In this document: piece after piece, positions 32,271-41,008 of the stretch
Layout of the letters: each line of letters opens with the position of its first letter
Numbering within the stretch: the stretch's first letter is position 1
Assembly: GCF_002207765.1 (NCBI RefSeq)
Contig: NZ_BDGJ01000087.1
Span: forward strand, 2,755 to 53,953
From: Calderihabitans maritimus
Lineage (GTDB): Bacteria > Bacillota > KKC1 > Calderihabitantales > Calderihabitantaceae
Length of the DNA stretch: 51,199 nt
Direction: 5' to 3'
The notes under the pieces: model-generated
The model's input: only the letters and a program-made list of their open reading frames with translations
The model's database searches: none
What the model was told of the DNA's origin: nothing
Made by a program: the position numbers and the translations under genes

Positions 32271-32288
32271 CATTGCATTATTGCAATG
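32271..32288. promoter_or_regulatory. Upstream activator site 2 (CATTGCA-N4-TGCAATG)
   Basis: A perfect 7-base dyad, CATTGCA-TTAT-TGCAATG, the best of the three copies, about 120 bases before the sigma-54 element. Confidence 0.65.
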
Positions 32289-32320
32289 ATAGTAATAATA
32301 TGGCTTGGTTACTTCTGTGA

Positions 32321-32336
32321 ATTGCAAAATTGCAAA
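32321..32336. promoter_or_regulatory. Upstream activator site 3 (ATTGCA-N4-TGCAA)
   Basis: ATTGCA-AAAT-TGCAAA, the copy nearest the promoter, about 70 bases before the sigma-54 element. Confidence 0.55.
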
Positions 32337-32398
32337 GGTATGAAGCCTTATCATATTTAGCTTTCCGAAATCATGCCGGGCATGTTTCCATACTAATA

Positions 32399-32415
32399 CT
32401 GGCATCCTAATTGCT
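32399..32415 (+). promoter_or_regulatory. Sigma-54 promoter of the 2-hydroxyacyl-CoA operon
   Basis: CTGGCATCCTAATTGCT: GG (32401-32402) and GC (32413-32414) are separated by exactly 10 bases, and CTGGCA and TTGCT match the -24/-12 consensus. Transcription should begin near 32426, leaving a leader of about 150 bases. A sigma-54 activator gene ends the operon. Apart from these sites and the terminator above, the gap 31989-32574 holds no gene I can support. Confidence 0.8.
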
Positions 32416-32574
32416 TGAAATAAGAAAAAGTAGAGAGAGCGTTTTAATCAAAGAGGTTACCAAAAACAGAACAGGGGGTGGCTCGGGAAGATAAAAGTCA
32501 CAAAATTTCGATAATGTTGGCGGGGGAATGCGGTTCGAGGGAGACAAATCAAATCTGGCTTAAGGAGGGAAAGT

Positions 32575-34401
32575 ATGCCTCAAGTATGGCCATCACAGGT
32601 TATTGCGAGAATTCTACGCAAAGAAGAAGGCGTAGATGTGATGTTTGGCGTTCATGGTGGACATACCATGCCTTTTGATGACTGGTTTTGTATGGAAGGC
32701 GGTAAGTATTATCATATGAGACACGAGCAGGGAGGAGTGTACGCGGCCGATGCCTATGCTCGTATAACCCGTAAACCGGCGGTAGCCGGAGGAACCTCCG
32801 GGCCTGGTATGGCCAATATGGCATCAGCTGTAGCCCAAGCTTATACCTGCCGTAGCCCTGTAGTATGTCTTTTGGGTCAGCATCCTATACTGGGAGATGA
32901 CCGGTGGACGCTGCAAGAAGGGTACGGAGCAGAGATGTTCCGTTCCATCACCAAAGCCAGCTTTCGAGTAGTTAATCCTAACATGATCGGTTTTTATGTC
33001 AAGAAGGCTTTTCGGATTGCTGCCGAATACCCCCAGGGCCCAGTAGCTGTTGAGATACCCTTGGATGTTCTCAACTGGACACCGGTAGAGTTTAACCAGC
33101 AGGCTGGTTACACCCCCGATTGGCGGGAAGGACGTGCACCCAGAGTGGCGGGGGACCCAGAACTGATAGAAGAAGCAGTGGATCTGTTGCTCAATGCGGA
33201 AAAACCAGTAATTGTTGCCGGAGAAGGAATACATTGGGGAGACGCAGCGGATGAACTGTTGGAGTTTGTGGAACTGACCCAGATTCCGGTACACACCCGT
33301 CGTATTGCCCGGGGAGCGGTGCCGGAAGATCATGACTTACACATTGAAGGGGGGTATCGTGGACGTTTCCTCCGCAATGCAGACGTAATCTTGGTCATAG
33401 GATTGAGAATGGGCTATCTGGAAGGATACGGAGCCTGGAACGATACGGCCAAATTTATTCAAATTAATGAAGCCAGCAGTGAAATTTGCTTAGAGCGGAA
33501 GACCACCCTGGAAATCATCGGTCATCCCAAAGTTGTCCTGCGACAGATGATAGATTGTGTAAAAGACCGGGGTACGGCCATTAAGAAGAGAGAAGCTTGG
33601 TTGGGCAAGATTAAAGAAGGCAGGAGGGAGTGGAGAGAACGGCAGCGACGAGAGGTAGAGGCAGTTTGGAATGAAGTTCCCATTCACCCGCAGGCCATAG
33701 GCGCTGAGTTGGCCAGGTACTTAAACGAGGTCATCCCGGAAGCCACGGTGGTATTTGATTCTTATACAGGTACCAACTATATAACGGACAAGATTACCTC
33801 TCGATTTTCGGGCCGTATTTTGGATGCCGGGGAATGGGCCGGGGTAGGTCACGGAATTCCCATGGCCATTGGCGCCCAGGTTGCCCGACCTGGTAAACCG
33901 GTTCTTTCGTATATCGGGGATGGCGGAATCGGTATAGCAGGATTTGATATCGAAACGGCTGCTCGTTATGATTTACCCATCGTTTACGTTCTATATAATA
34001 ATGGGGTTTGGATTGCCGGTGAAAGAAAGTTTGCCTACGGTCCCGATTGGAAGACTTTAGGACCACAAAACAAACATGGGAGAAACAATGATAAGGGTAT
34101 CCGCTACAGGTACGACCGGATGTTCGAAGAAGTGGGTTGCCACGGTGAATACGTAGAAAAGATAGACGAGCTTTGGCCGGCTTTGGAACGTGCCTTTAAT
34201 TCCGGCAAGACTGCGTTGGTAAACGTCAATGTCAGTCCTGATGTTTGGGTCAAGATGTTTTACCGTCCTGACTGGGCATGCATGTTCTGGCATATCCCTA
34301 AAGACCGTTGGTATGGTGAAACCCACGGTTGGGAGACCATCAATAATGCTCATAAGCAGTTCTTCGGCACTGACATTCCGCAAACTTCTAGAGATATATA
34401 A
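32575..34401 (+). CDS. ThDP-dependent 2-hydroxyacyl-CoA lyase / oxalyl-CoA decarboxylase-like enzyme
   Basis: 608 residues with the three-domain ThDP fold. The N-terminal catalytic glutamate is E51 (MRHEQGGVYAADAYAR) and the ThDP/Mg motif runs from GDG at 448 to NN at 475. GFDIETAARYDLP within that motif resembles oxalyl-CoA decarboxylase and HACL (G-x-E-x-ET-RY-LP) more than acetolactate synthase. Such enzymes cleave 2-hydroxyacyl-CoA to formyl-CoA and an aldehyde or ketone, or run in reverse. First gene of the sigma-54 operon, with AAGGAGG before ATG 32575. A different carboligase or 1,2-dione hydrolase activity remains possible. Confidence 0.75.
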   Translation: MPQVWPSQVIARILRKEEGVDVMFGVHGGHTMPFDDWFCMEGGKYYHMRHEQGGVYAADAYARITRKPAVAGGTSGPGMANMASAVAQAYTCRSPVVCLLGQHPILGDDRWTLQEGYGAEMFRSITKASFRVVNPNMIGFYVKKAFRIAAEYPQGPVAVEIPLDVLNWTPVEFNQQAGYTPDWREGRAPRVAGDPELIEEAVDLLLNAEKPVIVAGEGIHWGDAADELLEFVELTQIPVHTRRIARGAVPEDHDLHIEGGYRGRFLRNADVILVIGLRMGYLEGYGAWNDTAKFIQINEASSEICLERKTTLEIIGHPKVVLRQMIDCVKDRGTAIKKREAWLGKIKEGRREWRERQRREVEAVWNEVPIHPQAIGAELARYLNEVIPEATVVFDSYTGTNYITDKITSRFSGRILDAGEWAGVGHGIPMAIGAQVARPGKPVLSYIGDGGIGIAGFDIETAARYDLPIVYVLYNNGVWIAGERKFAYGPDWKTLGPQNKHGRNNDKGIRYRYDRMFEEVGCHGEYVEKIDELWPALERAFNSGKTALVNVNVSPDVWVKMFYRPDWACMFWHIPKDRWYGETHGWETINNAHKQFFGTDIPQTSRDI

Positions 34402-34429
34402 CAGATATATAACTAAATTTAACTTGACA

Positions 34430-34473
34430 CCCCGCCTTCCTGGGTGGGGTCTGCGATTAATTTTTTTTTTTTT
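34430..34473 (+). terminator. Possible intra-operon attenuator with a 13-T run
   Basis: ACCCC and GGGGT (with neighbouring G-U pairs) form a short hairpin around TTCCTGGG at 34428-34450. After 10 bases comes a run of 13 T (34461-34473), immediately followed by the ribosome site GGAGGG of the next gene. The distance from stem to T run is too long for a classic terminator, but partial termination would lower expression of the downstream genes. Confidence 0.4.
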
Positions 34474-34486
34474 GGAGGGTCAGCTG

Positions 34487-35356
34487 ATGGAAATAAATAG
34501 GGTCATGATAGTAGGAGCCGGTACTATGGGCACGGGAATTGCTCAGGTAGTAGCGGAAGCAGGATACCAGGTGCTTCTTTCTGACATTTCAGAAGAGGTA
34601 TTATCCAAGAGCCTAGAACGGATAGAAGCATTCTTGGAACGAAAAGTGGAAAAAGGAAAGATCTCTCGTTCTGATAAAGAGAAAATACTGGGACGTATTC
34701 ATACCAGTACGGGTCTAGATAGAACTTCTTGTGGGGAAATGGAACTGATAATAGAAGCAGTTCCAGAAGATCTAAAACTTAAACAAAATATCTTCCAACA
34801 ATTGGATGATTATACTTCAGCCAGTACGATTTTGGCTAGTAATACTTCTTCGCTCTCCATTACTGCCATTGCTTCTGTCACTCAAAGACCTTCGCGGGTT
34901 TTAGGGCTACATTTTATGAATCCGGTCCCTTTAATGCAGGGCGTAGAAGTTATCGGCGGGCGCCTTACTTCTGAGGAAACCTTATCCATAGGGAAGAAAT
35001 TTGTGGAAAGCTTGGGAAAAACTCCAGTGGTGGCTGTTGACTATCCAGGATTTATAGTCAGCCGTATCCTGGACGTAATGTTGAATGAAGCGGTGCATTG
35101 CGTGATGGATGGCAATAGTCCAGAAGAAATCGATAAGGCGATGAAAGTTTGTACTAATTTTCCTATGGGGCCCTTAGAATTGATTGATCTGGCCGGAGCG
35201 GATATATTACTGAATGTTATGGAGGCCATGCAAAGGGAAATGGGGGAAAAATATCGTCCGGCGCCACTCCTGCGTCAAATGGTAAGAGCGGGACAACTGG
35301 GTAAGAAAACCGGTCAAGGTTTTTACCGTTATGACCAAGGGGGAAAGAAACAGTGA
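34487..35356 (+). CDS. 3-Hydroxyacyl-CoA dehydrogenase (3-hydroxybutyryl-CoA dehydrogenase type)
   Basis: 289 residues, the size of the single-function clostridial enzyme. The NAD motif GAGTMGTGIAQ is at 10-20, the serine loop is ASNTSSLSI and the catalytic histidine is H142 in LHFMNPVPLM. The C-terminal domain has PGFIVSRILDVMLNEA and GPLELIDLAG. It oxidises 3-hydroxyacyl-CoA to 3-oxoacyl-CoA, or the reverse. ATG 34487 follows GGAGGG; the open frame upstream is not coding. Its stop overlaps the next start (GTGA). Confidence 0.95.
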   Translation: MEINRVMIVGAGTMGTGIAQVVAEAGYQVLLSDISEEVLSKSLERIEAFLERKVEKGKISRSDKEKILGRIHTSTGLDRTSCGEMELIIEAVPEDLKLKQNIFQQLDDYTSASTILASNTSSLSITAIASVTQRPSRVLGLHFMNPVPLMQGVEVIGGRLTSEETLSIGKKFVESLGKTPVVAVDYPGFIVSRILDVMLNEAVHCVMDGNSPEEIDKAMKVCTNFPMGPLELIDLAGADILLNVMEAMQREMGEKYRPAPLLRQMVRAGQLGKKTGQGFYRYDQGGKKQ

Positions 35357-36519
35357 CGGTAGGTCTGGTTCGGTACGATGGACAGGAGGCAACTCTAAGA
35401 CGTTTAGTGGATTTATGTGGAGGGTTGCGGAACTTAACTGGATGTAAAGTTCTTTTAAAACCCAATGTAGTAATCGGCGGTCGCAGGTCTCAACCTCCCC
35501 ATGGACTGGTTACAACCACAAGAGTGGTGGAGCAAATGATAAATCTAGTCAGAGACTTGGGGAGTAAGGAAGTGATCATAGCTGAAGGTGGGGCGGTCCA
35601 GGAAGATTTATCTCTCAATACACCGAGAGCTTACAAGTGGTCGGGAATAGCAGATCTGGCAGAACGTATGCAAATACCCTTGGTTGACTTAAACGATGGA
35701 CCCTTTGTTACTTACACATATGAAGGAGTTAAAATTGAAATTGCGCGACCAATCTTGGAAGCCGATTACGTGATAAATTTACCGGTACTAAAAACGCATC
35801 AGTTAACTAAAATCTCCCTGGGAATTAAAAATCTCAAGGGTGTGCTCAGTCCCAAATCCAAAAAAGATTTTCACCGCCACGGGTTGGAGAAATTTATTGG
35901 CTGGCTGCCCACTAAAGTGAGAGTGGACTTCACGGTAATTGACGGGACTTATGCCTTACAAAAAGGTCCGGTTGGAAATGATGTCCATTCCATGAACGTA
36001 CTGGTGGCCGGAAAAGATCTTCTTGCCCTAGACGCGGTTGGAGCCAGCCTGCTGGGCATCAATCCTAATGATGTAGAGCATCTTCAAGTCTATGCTGGTT
36101 TAACGGGCCGGACTCTTGATCTGGCGAGTGTTCAGGTAAAAGGCGAGAGAATCGAGGAGTTGCGCAAGCCGTTAGAATGGCAAAGTAAATGGCCACAAGA
36201 GCTCTTAGATCTTTACAAAATTAGCGGCGTTCATATGGAAACACCTGGAAATTCCAATTGCTCCGGCTGTGGCATGGGGATTTTTGTAGCCTTAAATAGA
36301 TTTTTCCGGGAAAATGCTGGGGCTACCTTCGATGGTGTAGAAATTTGTGCCGGCAGGGAACCGGTAGCCAGCCCCCAAGCCAAAAAGGTCTTCTGTTTAG
36401 GAAAGTGTGCATGTGAGACTAATGCTGACCATCCCAATGCGATAAAAATTAGAGGGTGTCCTCCATCGGTGGAGAGAATCTATCTCAGGCTGAAAGAGGA
36501 ATTGGTGGAAAGAAATTAG
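35353..36519 (+). CDS. DUF362 protein with a cysteine-rich C-terminus
   Basis: 388 residues. The DUF362 core (LLKPNVVIGG, VIIAEGGAVQED, VINLPVLKTHQLTKISLGIKNLKGVLSP, AGKDLLALDAVGASLLGIN) fills residues 1-260. The last 90 residues hold seven cysteines: C303, C306, C332, C348, C352, C354 and C369 (CSGCG, CLGKCAC, RGCPP). This suggests one or two Fe-S clusters, although it is not the usual 2x[4Fe-4S] ferredoxin repeat. It is coupled to the dehydrogenase upstream (GTGA overlap). An electron-transfer or activation role for the dehydratase is my inference. Confidence 0.8.
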   Translation: MTVGLVRYDGQEATLRRLVDLCGGLRNLTGCKVLLKPNVVIGGRRSQPPHGLVTTTRVVEQMINLVRDLGSKEVIIAEGGAVQEDLSLNTPRAYKWSGIADLAERMQIPLVDLNDGPFVTYTYEGVKIEIARPILEADYVINLPVLKTHQLTKISLGIKNLKGVLSPKSKKDFHRHGLEKFIGWLPTKVRVDFTVIDGTYALQKGPVGNDVHSMNVLVAGKDLLALDAVGASLLGINPNDVEHLQVYAGLTGRTLDLASVQVKGERIEELRKPLEWQSKWPQELLDLYKISGVHMETPGNSNCSGCGMGIFVALNRFFRENAGATFDGVEICAGREPVASPQAKKVFCLGKCACETNADHPNAIKIRGCPPSVERIYLRLKEELVERN

Positions 36520-36552
36520 GCGTTCAGCCGCCTAAAGAAGGGGAGTTAGCTA

Positions 36553-37764
36553 ATGGGAGTAAGAGAAGTGGTTATCGTAAGTGCAGTACGTACCCCATTT
36601 GGACGGTACGGCGGGAGTCTGAAAAATTTTGATTGTTATGACTTAAGTGCCCTTGTCATAAAGGAAGTGTTAGATAGAGTTAATTTACCCGGAGAATTAG
36701 TGGAGGAAATATACTGGGGAGCTGGGGATACGGCGGCGTGTAAAGATGTTTACACTCCGGTAATAGCCCGGCAGGCCCTATTGAAGGCGGGGCTGCCTCC
36801 GGAAACAATTTCATGTACTCTTGATAAAGCCTGTGTTTCCGGTATGTCGGCAGTACAACTGGGATACCGGGCTATAAGATATGGTGACATCGATGTATCA
36901 ATAGGCGGAGGTGTGACTACTTTCAGTCAGGAACCCTTAATCTTGAGGGGTCTTCGTTTTCGCGGACATCGTTTGGGATCGGTAGTCTTAGAGGATCCTT
37001 TATATGAATTAGGATATAAAGATTACAATCCGGTAGCTGTGGATGCGGGAGAAGTTGCTCTGGAACATGGTATAGGTCGTCAAGAACAAGATGAATGGGC
37101 TTTACGCAGTCACCAGCGCTACGGGGAAGCGTTTTCTCGTCATGGTTTCGCAGATGAAATTATGCCGGTGAAGTTACCTGATTCCGGTGAACGTGGCGAC
37201 GTGCTGAGACGGGATGAACAATACCGCCCGGACATCACTCTGGAAAAGCTGGCGCAACTCCCGACCATATATGGCAGTCCTACGGTCACCGCCGGCAACG
37301 CTCCCGGGCTCAACGACGGTGCCGCAGCAATACTGATCATGAGCAGGGAAAAAGCAGAAAAGTTGGGTCTAAAACCTCTAGCTACCATTGTCAGTATGGC
37401 CAACGTGGCCTTGCCGCCTCGCCTTATAGCGGAGGCTCCTGCTGCTGCCGTGAACAAGGTCTTAAAACAAGCAGGCTTATCTCTATCCGATATGAATTTA
37501 ATTGAAATTAACGAAGCCTTTGCCGCTGTCACTTTGGTAAGCAGTAAAATATTGGCCGGGGAAGATAAGAACAGAATGGTGAAATTGCAGGAAAGAATTA
37601 ATGTTAACGGCGGTGCTATAGCAATTGGTCACGCAAATACGGCCTCGGGAGCACGTATCTTAATGACCCTTGTCTATGAACTGGCTCGCAGGGGCGGGGG
37701 ATACGGAGTAGCTGCTATATGTGGTGGTCTGGCGCAGGGAGAAGCGGCAATTGTTAAAGTATGA
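36553..37764 (+). CDS. Thiolase (acetyl-CoA acyltransferase)
   Basis: 403 residues. The acyl-accepting cysteine is C94 (DKACVSGM), NEAFAAVT is present, the catalytic histidine is H360 and the second cysteine is C390 (AICGGLAQGE). The histidine motif reads GHANTASGAR where most thiolases have GHPxGASG, so the loop differs but the histidine is kept. It would cleave 3-oxoacyl-CoA to acetyl-CoA and a shortened acyl-CoA. Fourth gene of the operon, with AAGGGGAG before the ATG. Confidence 0.93.
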   Translation: MGVREVVIVSAVRTPFGRYGGSLKNFDCYDLSALVIKEVLDRVNLPGELVEEIYWGAGDTAACKDVYTPVIARQALLKAGLPPETISCTLDKACVSGMSAVQLGYRAIRYGDIDVSIGGGVTTFSQEPLILRGLRFRGHRLGSVVLEDPLYELGYKDYNPVAVDAGEVALEHGIGRQEQDEWALRSHQRYGEAFSRHGFADEIMPVKLPDSGERGDVLRRDEQYRPDITLEKLAQLPTIYGSPTVTAGNAPGLNDGAAAILIMSREKAEKLGLKPLATIVSMANVALPPRLIAEAPAAAVNKVLKQAGLSLSDMNLIEINEAFAAVTLVSSKILAGEDKNRMVKLQERINVNGGAIAIGHANTASGARILMTLVYELARRGGGYGVAAICGGLAQGEAAIVKV

Positions 37765-37780
37765 GAAAGGAGTTGAGGCC

Positions 37781-38566
37781 ATGTATGAAAGTATTATAGT
37801 CGAAAAAGAAGGTGCGGTGGGCATTATTTCCCTTAACCGGCCGAAGAAATTGAACTCGCTCAATCTTAAAGTCTTTCAGGAAATGTCGGACGCCCTAAAG
37901 GAATGTACTCAAGATAACGACCTCAAAGTACTGATTTTGTCGGGTAGCGAGAAAGTTTTTGGAGCCGGAGCCGACTTGAAGATGATTTCCGAGGAAGCTC
38001 CTACTTCTTTAAAGGCTCACTACTTCTTTAGTCGACAGGCTCTTCCTATATACCACCAATTAGCAGAATTTCCGGGACCAACTATAGCTGCCATCAGCGG
38101 GTTGGCATTAGGGGGAGTATTTGAACTGGCTTTGGCATGTGATTTGCGTATCGCTTCCGAAACAGCTACTTTTGGTTTACCGGAAATCAACCTGGGCTTG
38201 ATTCCTGGAGGAGGGGGCACGCAACGTTTACCACGTCTGGTGGGGATGACCAAGGCGAAGGAACTTTTATTTACCGGCGATACGTTTGATGCCCAGGAAG
38301 CCTACCGTATAGGGTTAGTGAATAAAGTGGTTGCTCCTGATCGGCTAATGGAGGAGGCTAAGTATATGGCGAACAGACTAGCCCAGAAGCCAGCGTTCGC
38401 ATTACAACTGCTTAAGAAGGCGGTCAATCAAGGGATGGAATTACCTCTTCCCTTGGCTTTAGAACTTGAAGGAAGATGTTTTGAACTTCTATTTTCTACC
38501 GAAGATGCTAAAGAAGGGATCCGGGCCTTTATGGAAAAACGCAAGCCTAATTTCCCCGGTAATTAG
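37781..38566 (+). CDS. Enoyl-CoA hydratase (crotonase family)
   Basis: 261 residues. Both catalytic glutamates are kept: E115 in GGVFELALACDLR and E135 in FGLPEINLGLIPGGGGTQRL. The oxyanion-hole loop is FGAGADLKMI. It hydrates 2-enoyl-CoA to 3-hydroxyacyl-CoA. ATG 37781 is 8 bases after AAAGGAG; the frame upstream overlaps the thiolase. In this operon it would link the dehydratase product to the dehydrogenase. Confidence 0.95.
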   Translation: MYESIIVEKEGAVGIISLNRPKKLNSLNLKVFQEMSDALKECTQDNDLKVLILSGSEKVFGAGADLKMISEEAPTSLKAHYFFSRQALPIYHQLAEFPGPTIAAISGLALGGVFELALACDLRIASETATFGLPEINLGLIPGGGGTQRLPRLVGMTKAKELLFTGDTFDAQEAYRIGLVNKVVAPDRLMEEAKYMANRLAQKPAFALQLLKKAVNQGMELPLPLALELEGRCFELLFSTEDAKEGIRAFMEKRKPNFPGN

Positions 38567-38581
38567 GTGGTGACGGAAATC

Positions 38582-39730
38582 ATGGTGATAGATACGGTAC
38601 TTTCTAATTATAGTTTGGAACTACTGCTTCCGGTACAAAATCCTTTTATAAATAAGTGGCAATCGCAAGGCAAAAAAGTTTTCGGTTATTTTTGCAAAGT
38701 ACCGAAGGAACTCCTGCATGCAGCGGGCATATTACCAATACGCTTGTTAGGCACGTTTCAAGAACTGAAAGAAACTCACCAACATTTTCCTCCAGTATTC
38801 TGTCATTATGCTCGTAGCGTGCTGGAATTAGGTTTAAATAAAGAATTGAGCAGTCTTGATGGAATAATAGGAGTTAACATGTGTGATACGATAGTACATA
38901 TAGTTAACGCTCTGGAAACCAGTGTAGCATTGCCCCATTATCATTTCTTGAACCGACCTCATGATGCCGGGGTAAGATCAGCCCGGATATTTTTCCGGAA
39001 GGAAGTTATCAAACTGAAAAATCGTCTGGAGACGATAACTGGAACCCCTATAACTCCTGACCAGATTAAGCGATCGGTGGAACTCTATAACCAGATACGG
39101 GAAATGGTGAAAAAAATTGAGGTATTGCGAGGAAAGTTTCCTCAGCCAAAGTTAAGCGGGTCCACAGCGGCGCAAATAGCCCTGATTGGCCAGGTGATTC
39201 CGCCGGAAGAAAATTTAAAAATGCTGAAGCAAATACCACCCCTGCTGGCTAAACAAGACGCCTCCGGAGATCAGGAGAGAGTGCGGATACATCTTTCGGG
39301 CAGCGTACTGCAGGATCTTTCCCTCTACCAGTTAATAGAGGAGACAGGGGGTACCGTGGTTTCCGACGACCTTTGCTCCGGCAGTAGATTTTTCGGAGAG
39401 CAGATAGAGTTAACAGACGATCCCCTCTTTTGCCTGAGTGATTACTATTTACAAAATCTATCATGTCCTGTAATGCACACCAAAGGAGAAGATGAAAAAC
39501 GTTTGCAAGATATTTTGTCCAAGGTTGAACAACATCATGCAGAGGCAGTTATTTTTAGTTTACAAAAATTTTGTGATCCCCATCAGTTTGATCTCCCTTA
39601 TCTTTTGAACCGCCTCCGAGAAGCCGGAATACCAGTTATGACAGTGGAGGTAGACCGTTCTGCCAATTCCCAGCAACTCCGGACGCGCCTGCAGGCCTTT
39701 TTCGAGACTATCAGGGGAGGGTCATTATGA
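38582..39730 (+). CDS. 2-Hydroxyacyl-CoA dehydratase-type subunit (HgdB/BcrB-like)
   Basis: About 382 residues. The family outline is clear: KVFGYFCKVPKELLHAAGILPIRL, PVFCHYARSVLE, GVNMCDTIVHIVN and HLSGSVLQDLSLYQLIEETGG. C74, C265 (SDDLCSGSRFFGE) and C331 (LQKFCDPHQFD) are placed as the [4Fe-4S] ligands of HgdB/BcrB-type proteins. The enzyme removes water from 2-hydroxyacyl-CoA by a ketyl-radical mechanism, or in relatives reduces aromatic acyl-CoA. ATG 38582 is 9 bases after AGGTGGTG. It pairs with the next gene, overlapping it by 4 bases. Confidence 0.88.
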   Translation: MVIDTVLSNYSLELLLPVQNPFINKWQSQGKKVFGYFCKVPKELLHAAGILPIRLLGTFQELKETHQHFPPVFCHYARSVLELGLNKELSSLDGIIGVNMCDTIVHIVNALETSVALPHYHFLNRPHDAGVRSARIFFRKEVIKLKNRLETITGTPITPDQIKRSVELYNQIREMVKKIEVLRGKFPQPKLSGSTAAQIALIGQVIPPEENLKMLKQIPPLLAKQDASGDQERVRIHLSGSVLQDLSLYQLIEETGGTVVSDDLCSGSRFFGEQIELTDDPLFCLSDYYLQNLSCPVMHTKGEDEKRLQDILSKVEQHHAEAVIFSLQKFCDPHQFDLPYLLNRLREAGIPVMTVEVDRSANSQQLRTRLQAFFETIRGGSL

Positions 39731-40974
39731 AGAAAGGCACCGACCGAGCGATACCTTCGCTAACGGTAACCAAAGCTATCTACCCGTTAGTAAAACAATT
39801 CTATCAAGAAGCCTGGCAAGCAAAAGAACAGGGAAAACTTATCTGCTGGGCGGGTGTAGGAGATCCCCGGGAGTTGTTCTGGGCTATGAATCTGGTACCC
39901 GTTTTCCCGGAGAATTTTAGTGCAGCGTGTGGGGCCAAACAAGTTGCGGGAAACGCTTGTGCCATTGCGGAAGCTCACGGCTATTCGCGAGAAACTTGTT
40001 CCTATTTTCGCAATACTTTCGGTTATATGGTAGGAAAGGACGAGTTGCCACCCCCACCAGGCGGGGGAATGCCGGATCCTGATCTACTAATTTTGACGGT
40101 GAACTCCTGCCACACTCGTCCCAAGTGGTGGCGAATTATGGAAAGACATTTGGATGTACCCACCTTCATTCTGGAAGCTCCTACCATACCCTGGGATATG
40201 CGCAGGAATCACATTGAACCGCATTACCTTGACTTTGTGGTGGAGCAATTGAAGGAATTGGTCAGTTTTATTGAGAAGCATACAGGGGAAAGATTGAATA
40301 TGGACCGATTGGCAGAGGCCATATGGCTGGGAGATAAAGCTTCGCAGTTAATACAGGAAGTTTACCGGTTGCGAAAGGCCAAACCTTGCCCGGTCGGAGC
40401 AGAGGATATGATGACCACCATCTTTCCCATTATTGTGCTAAGAGGCACCCGGGAATCGGTCGATTTTTACGAAAAAATGCTACAGGAAGTAAGAGAACGG
40501 GTGGAAACAAAAACGGGCGTTCTGGCTCATGAGAAATTTCGCTTGCTGGTGGACAATATTCCTCCTTGGTATACCAAAGGGCTTTACAACTATTTTCACC
40601 AGTTCCAGGCGCTAGCGGTGGCAGAAACATACACCACCACTTTTGGTTGGGAATCCAGAATGGATCCGGGAAACCCATGGGAAAGTTTGGCTCGAAGTAC
40701 CATTTCTAACTGGCTAAACATTTCTTTTCGTGAAAAAGGGGAAGTGTTACTGCAGGTAGCTAAAGATTACAGTATTGATGGTGCCGTATTTCTAGTCAAC
40801 AGAAGCTGTAAAGTCTATACCGGATCCAATACTTATTTATCGAACCTTTTGCAGCGAGAAATGGGTATTCCCAGCTTAATTCTCGAGGCAGATCAGACAG
40901 ATCCGAGAGATTATGTGGACGGTTTGGTTAAAAATCGAATTGACGCTTTTATGGAAATGTTGGCCTCTAGATAA
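39727..40974 (+). CDS. 2-Hydroxyacyl-CoA dehydratase-type subunit (HgdA/BcrC-like)
   Basis: 415 residues. WAGVGDPRELFWAMNLVPVFPENFSAACGAKQVA is the family N-terminus. The likely cluster cysteines are C91 (ETCSYFRNTFG), C128 (NSCHTRPKWW) and C361 (NRSCKVYTGSN). It would form the heterodimer with the preceding subunit. These enzymes need one-electron activation by an ATPase (HgdC or BcrA/BcrD type), and none is encoded here. The substrate could be a 2-hydroxyacyl-CoA or an aromatic acyl-CoA; the neighbours favour the former. Confidence 0.88.
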   Translation: MKKGTDRAIPSLTVTKAIYPLVKQFYQEAWQAKEQGKLICWAGVGDPRELFWAMNLVPVFPENFSAACGAKQVAGNACAIAEAHGYSRETCSYFRNTFGYMVGKDELPPPPGGGMPDPDLLILTVNSCHTRPKWWRIMERHLDVPTFILEAPTIPWDMRRNHIEPHYLDFVVEQLKELVSFIEKHTGERLNMDRLAEAIWLGDKASQLIQEVYRLRKAKPCPVGAEDMMTTIFPIIVLRGTRESVDFYEKMLQEVRERVETKTGVLAHEKFRLLVDNIPPWYTKGLYNYFHQFQALAVAETYTTTFGWESRMDPGNPWESLARSTISNWLNISFREKGEVLLQVAKDYSIDGAVFLVNRSCKVYTGSNTYLSNLLQREMGIPSLILEADQTDPRDYVDGLVKNRIDAFMEMLASR

Positions 40975-41008
40975 TAGCGCCGGAGATGGGCGGAAGGGGT
41001 TTTCTCTT

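Noticed and set aside
32150-32345. TTGCAA-rich region considered as a CRISPR or tandem-repeat array
   Set aside because: The repeats are short, unequally spaced and dyad-symmetric, as in activator binding sites; there are no long direct repeats or equal spacers.
32518-32533. Second possible sigma-54 element (TTGGCGGGGGAATGC)
   Set aside because: The GG and GC pairs are 9 bases apart instead of 10, and the site is 45 bases from the start codon; the element at 32399 is a far better match.
32478-32678. 66-codon frame overlapping the start of the ThDP gene
   Set aside because: No ribosome site, arginine/tryptophan-rich out-of-frame composition; it only reflects the leader and the first codons of the ThDP gene in another frame.
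40913-41008. Upstream extension of the sigma-54 activator frame
   Set aside because: It overlaps the dehydratase gene in another frame; the ribosome site GGAAGGGG and family length support ATG 41009.
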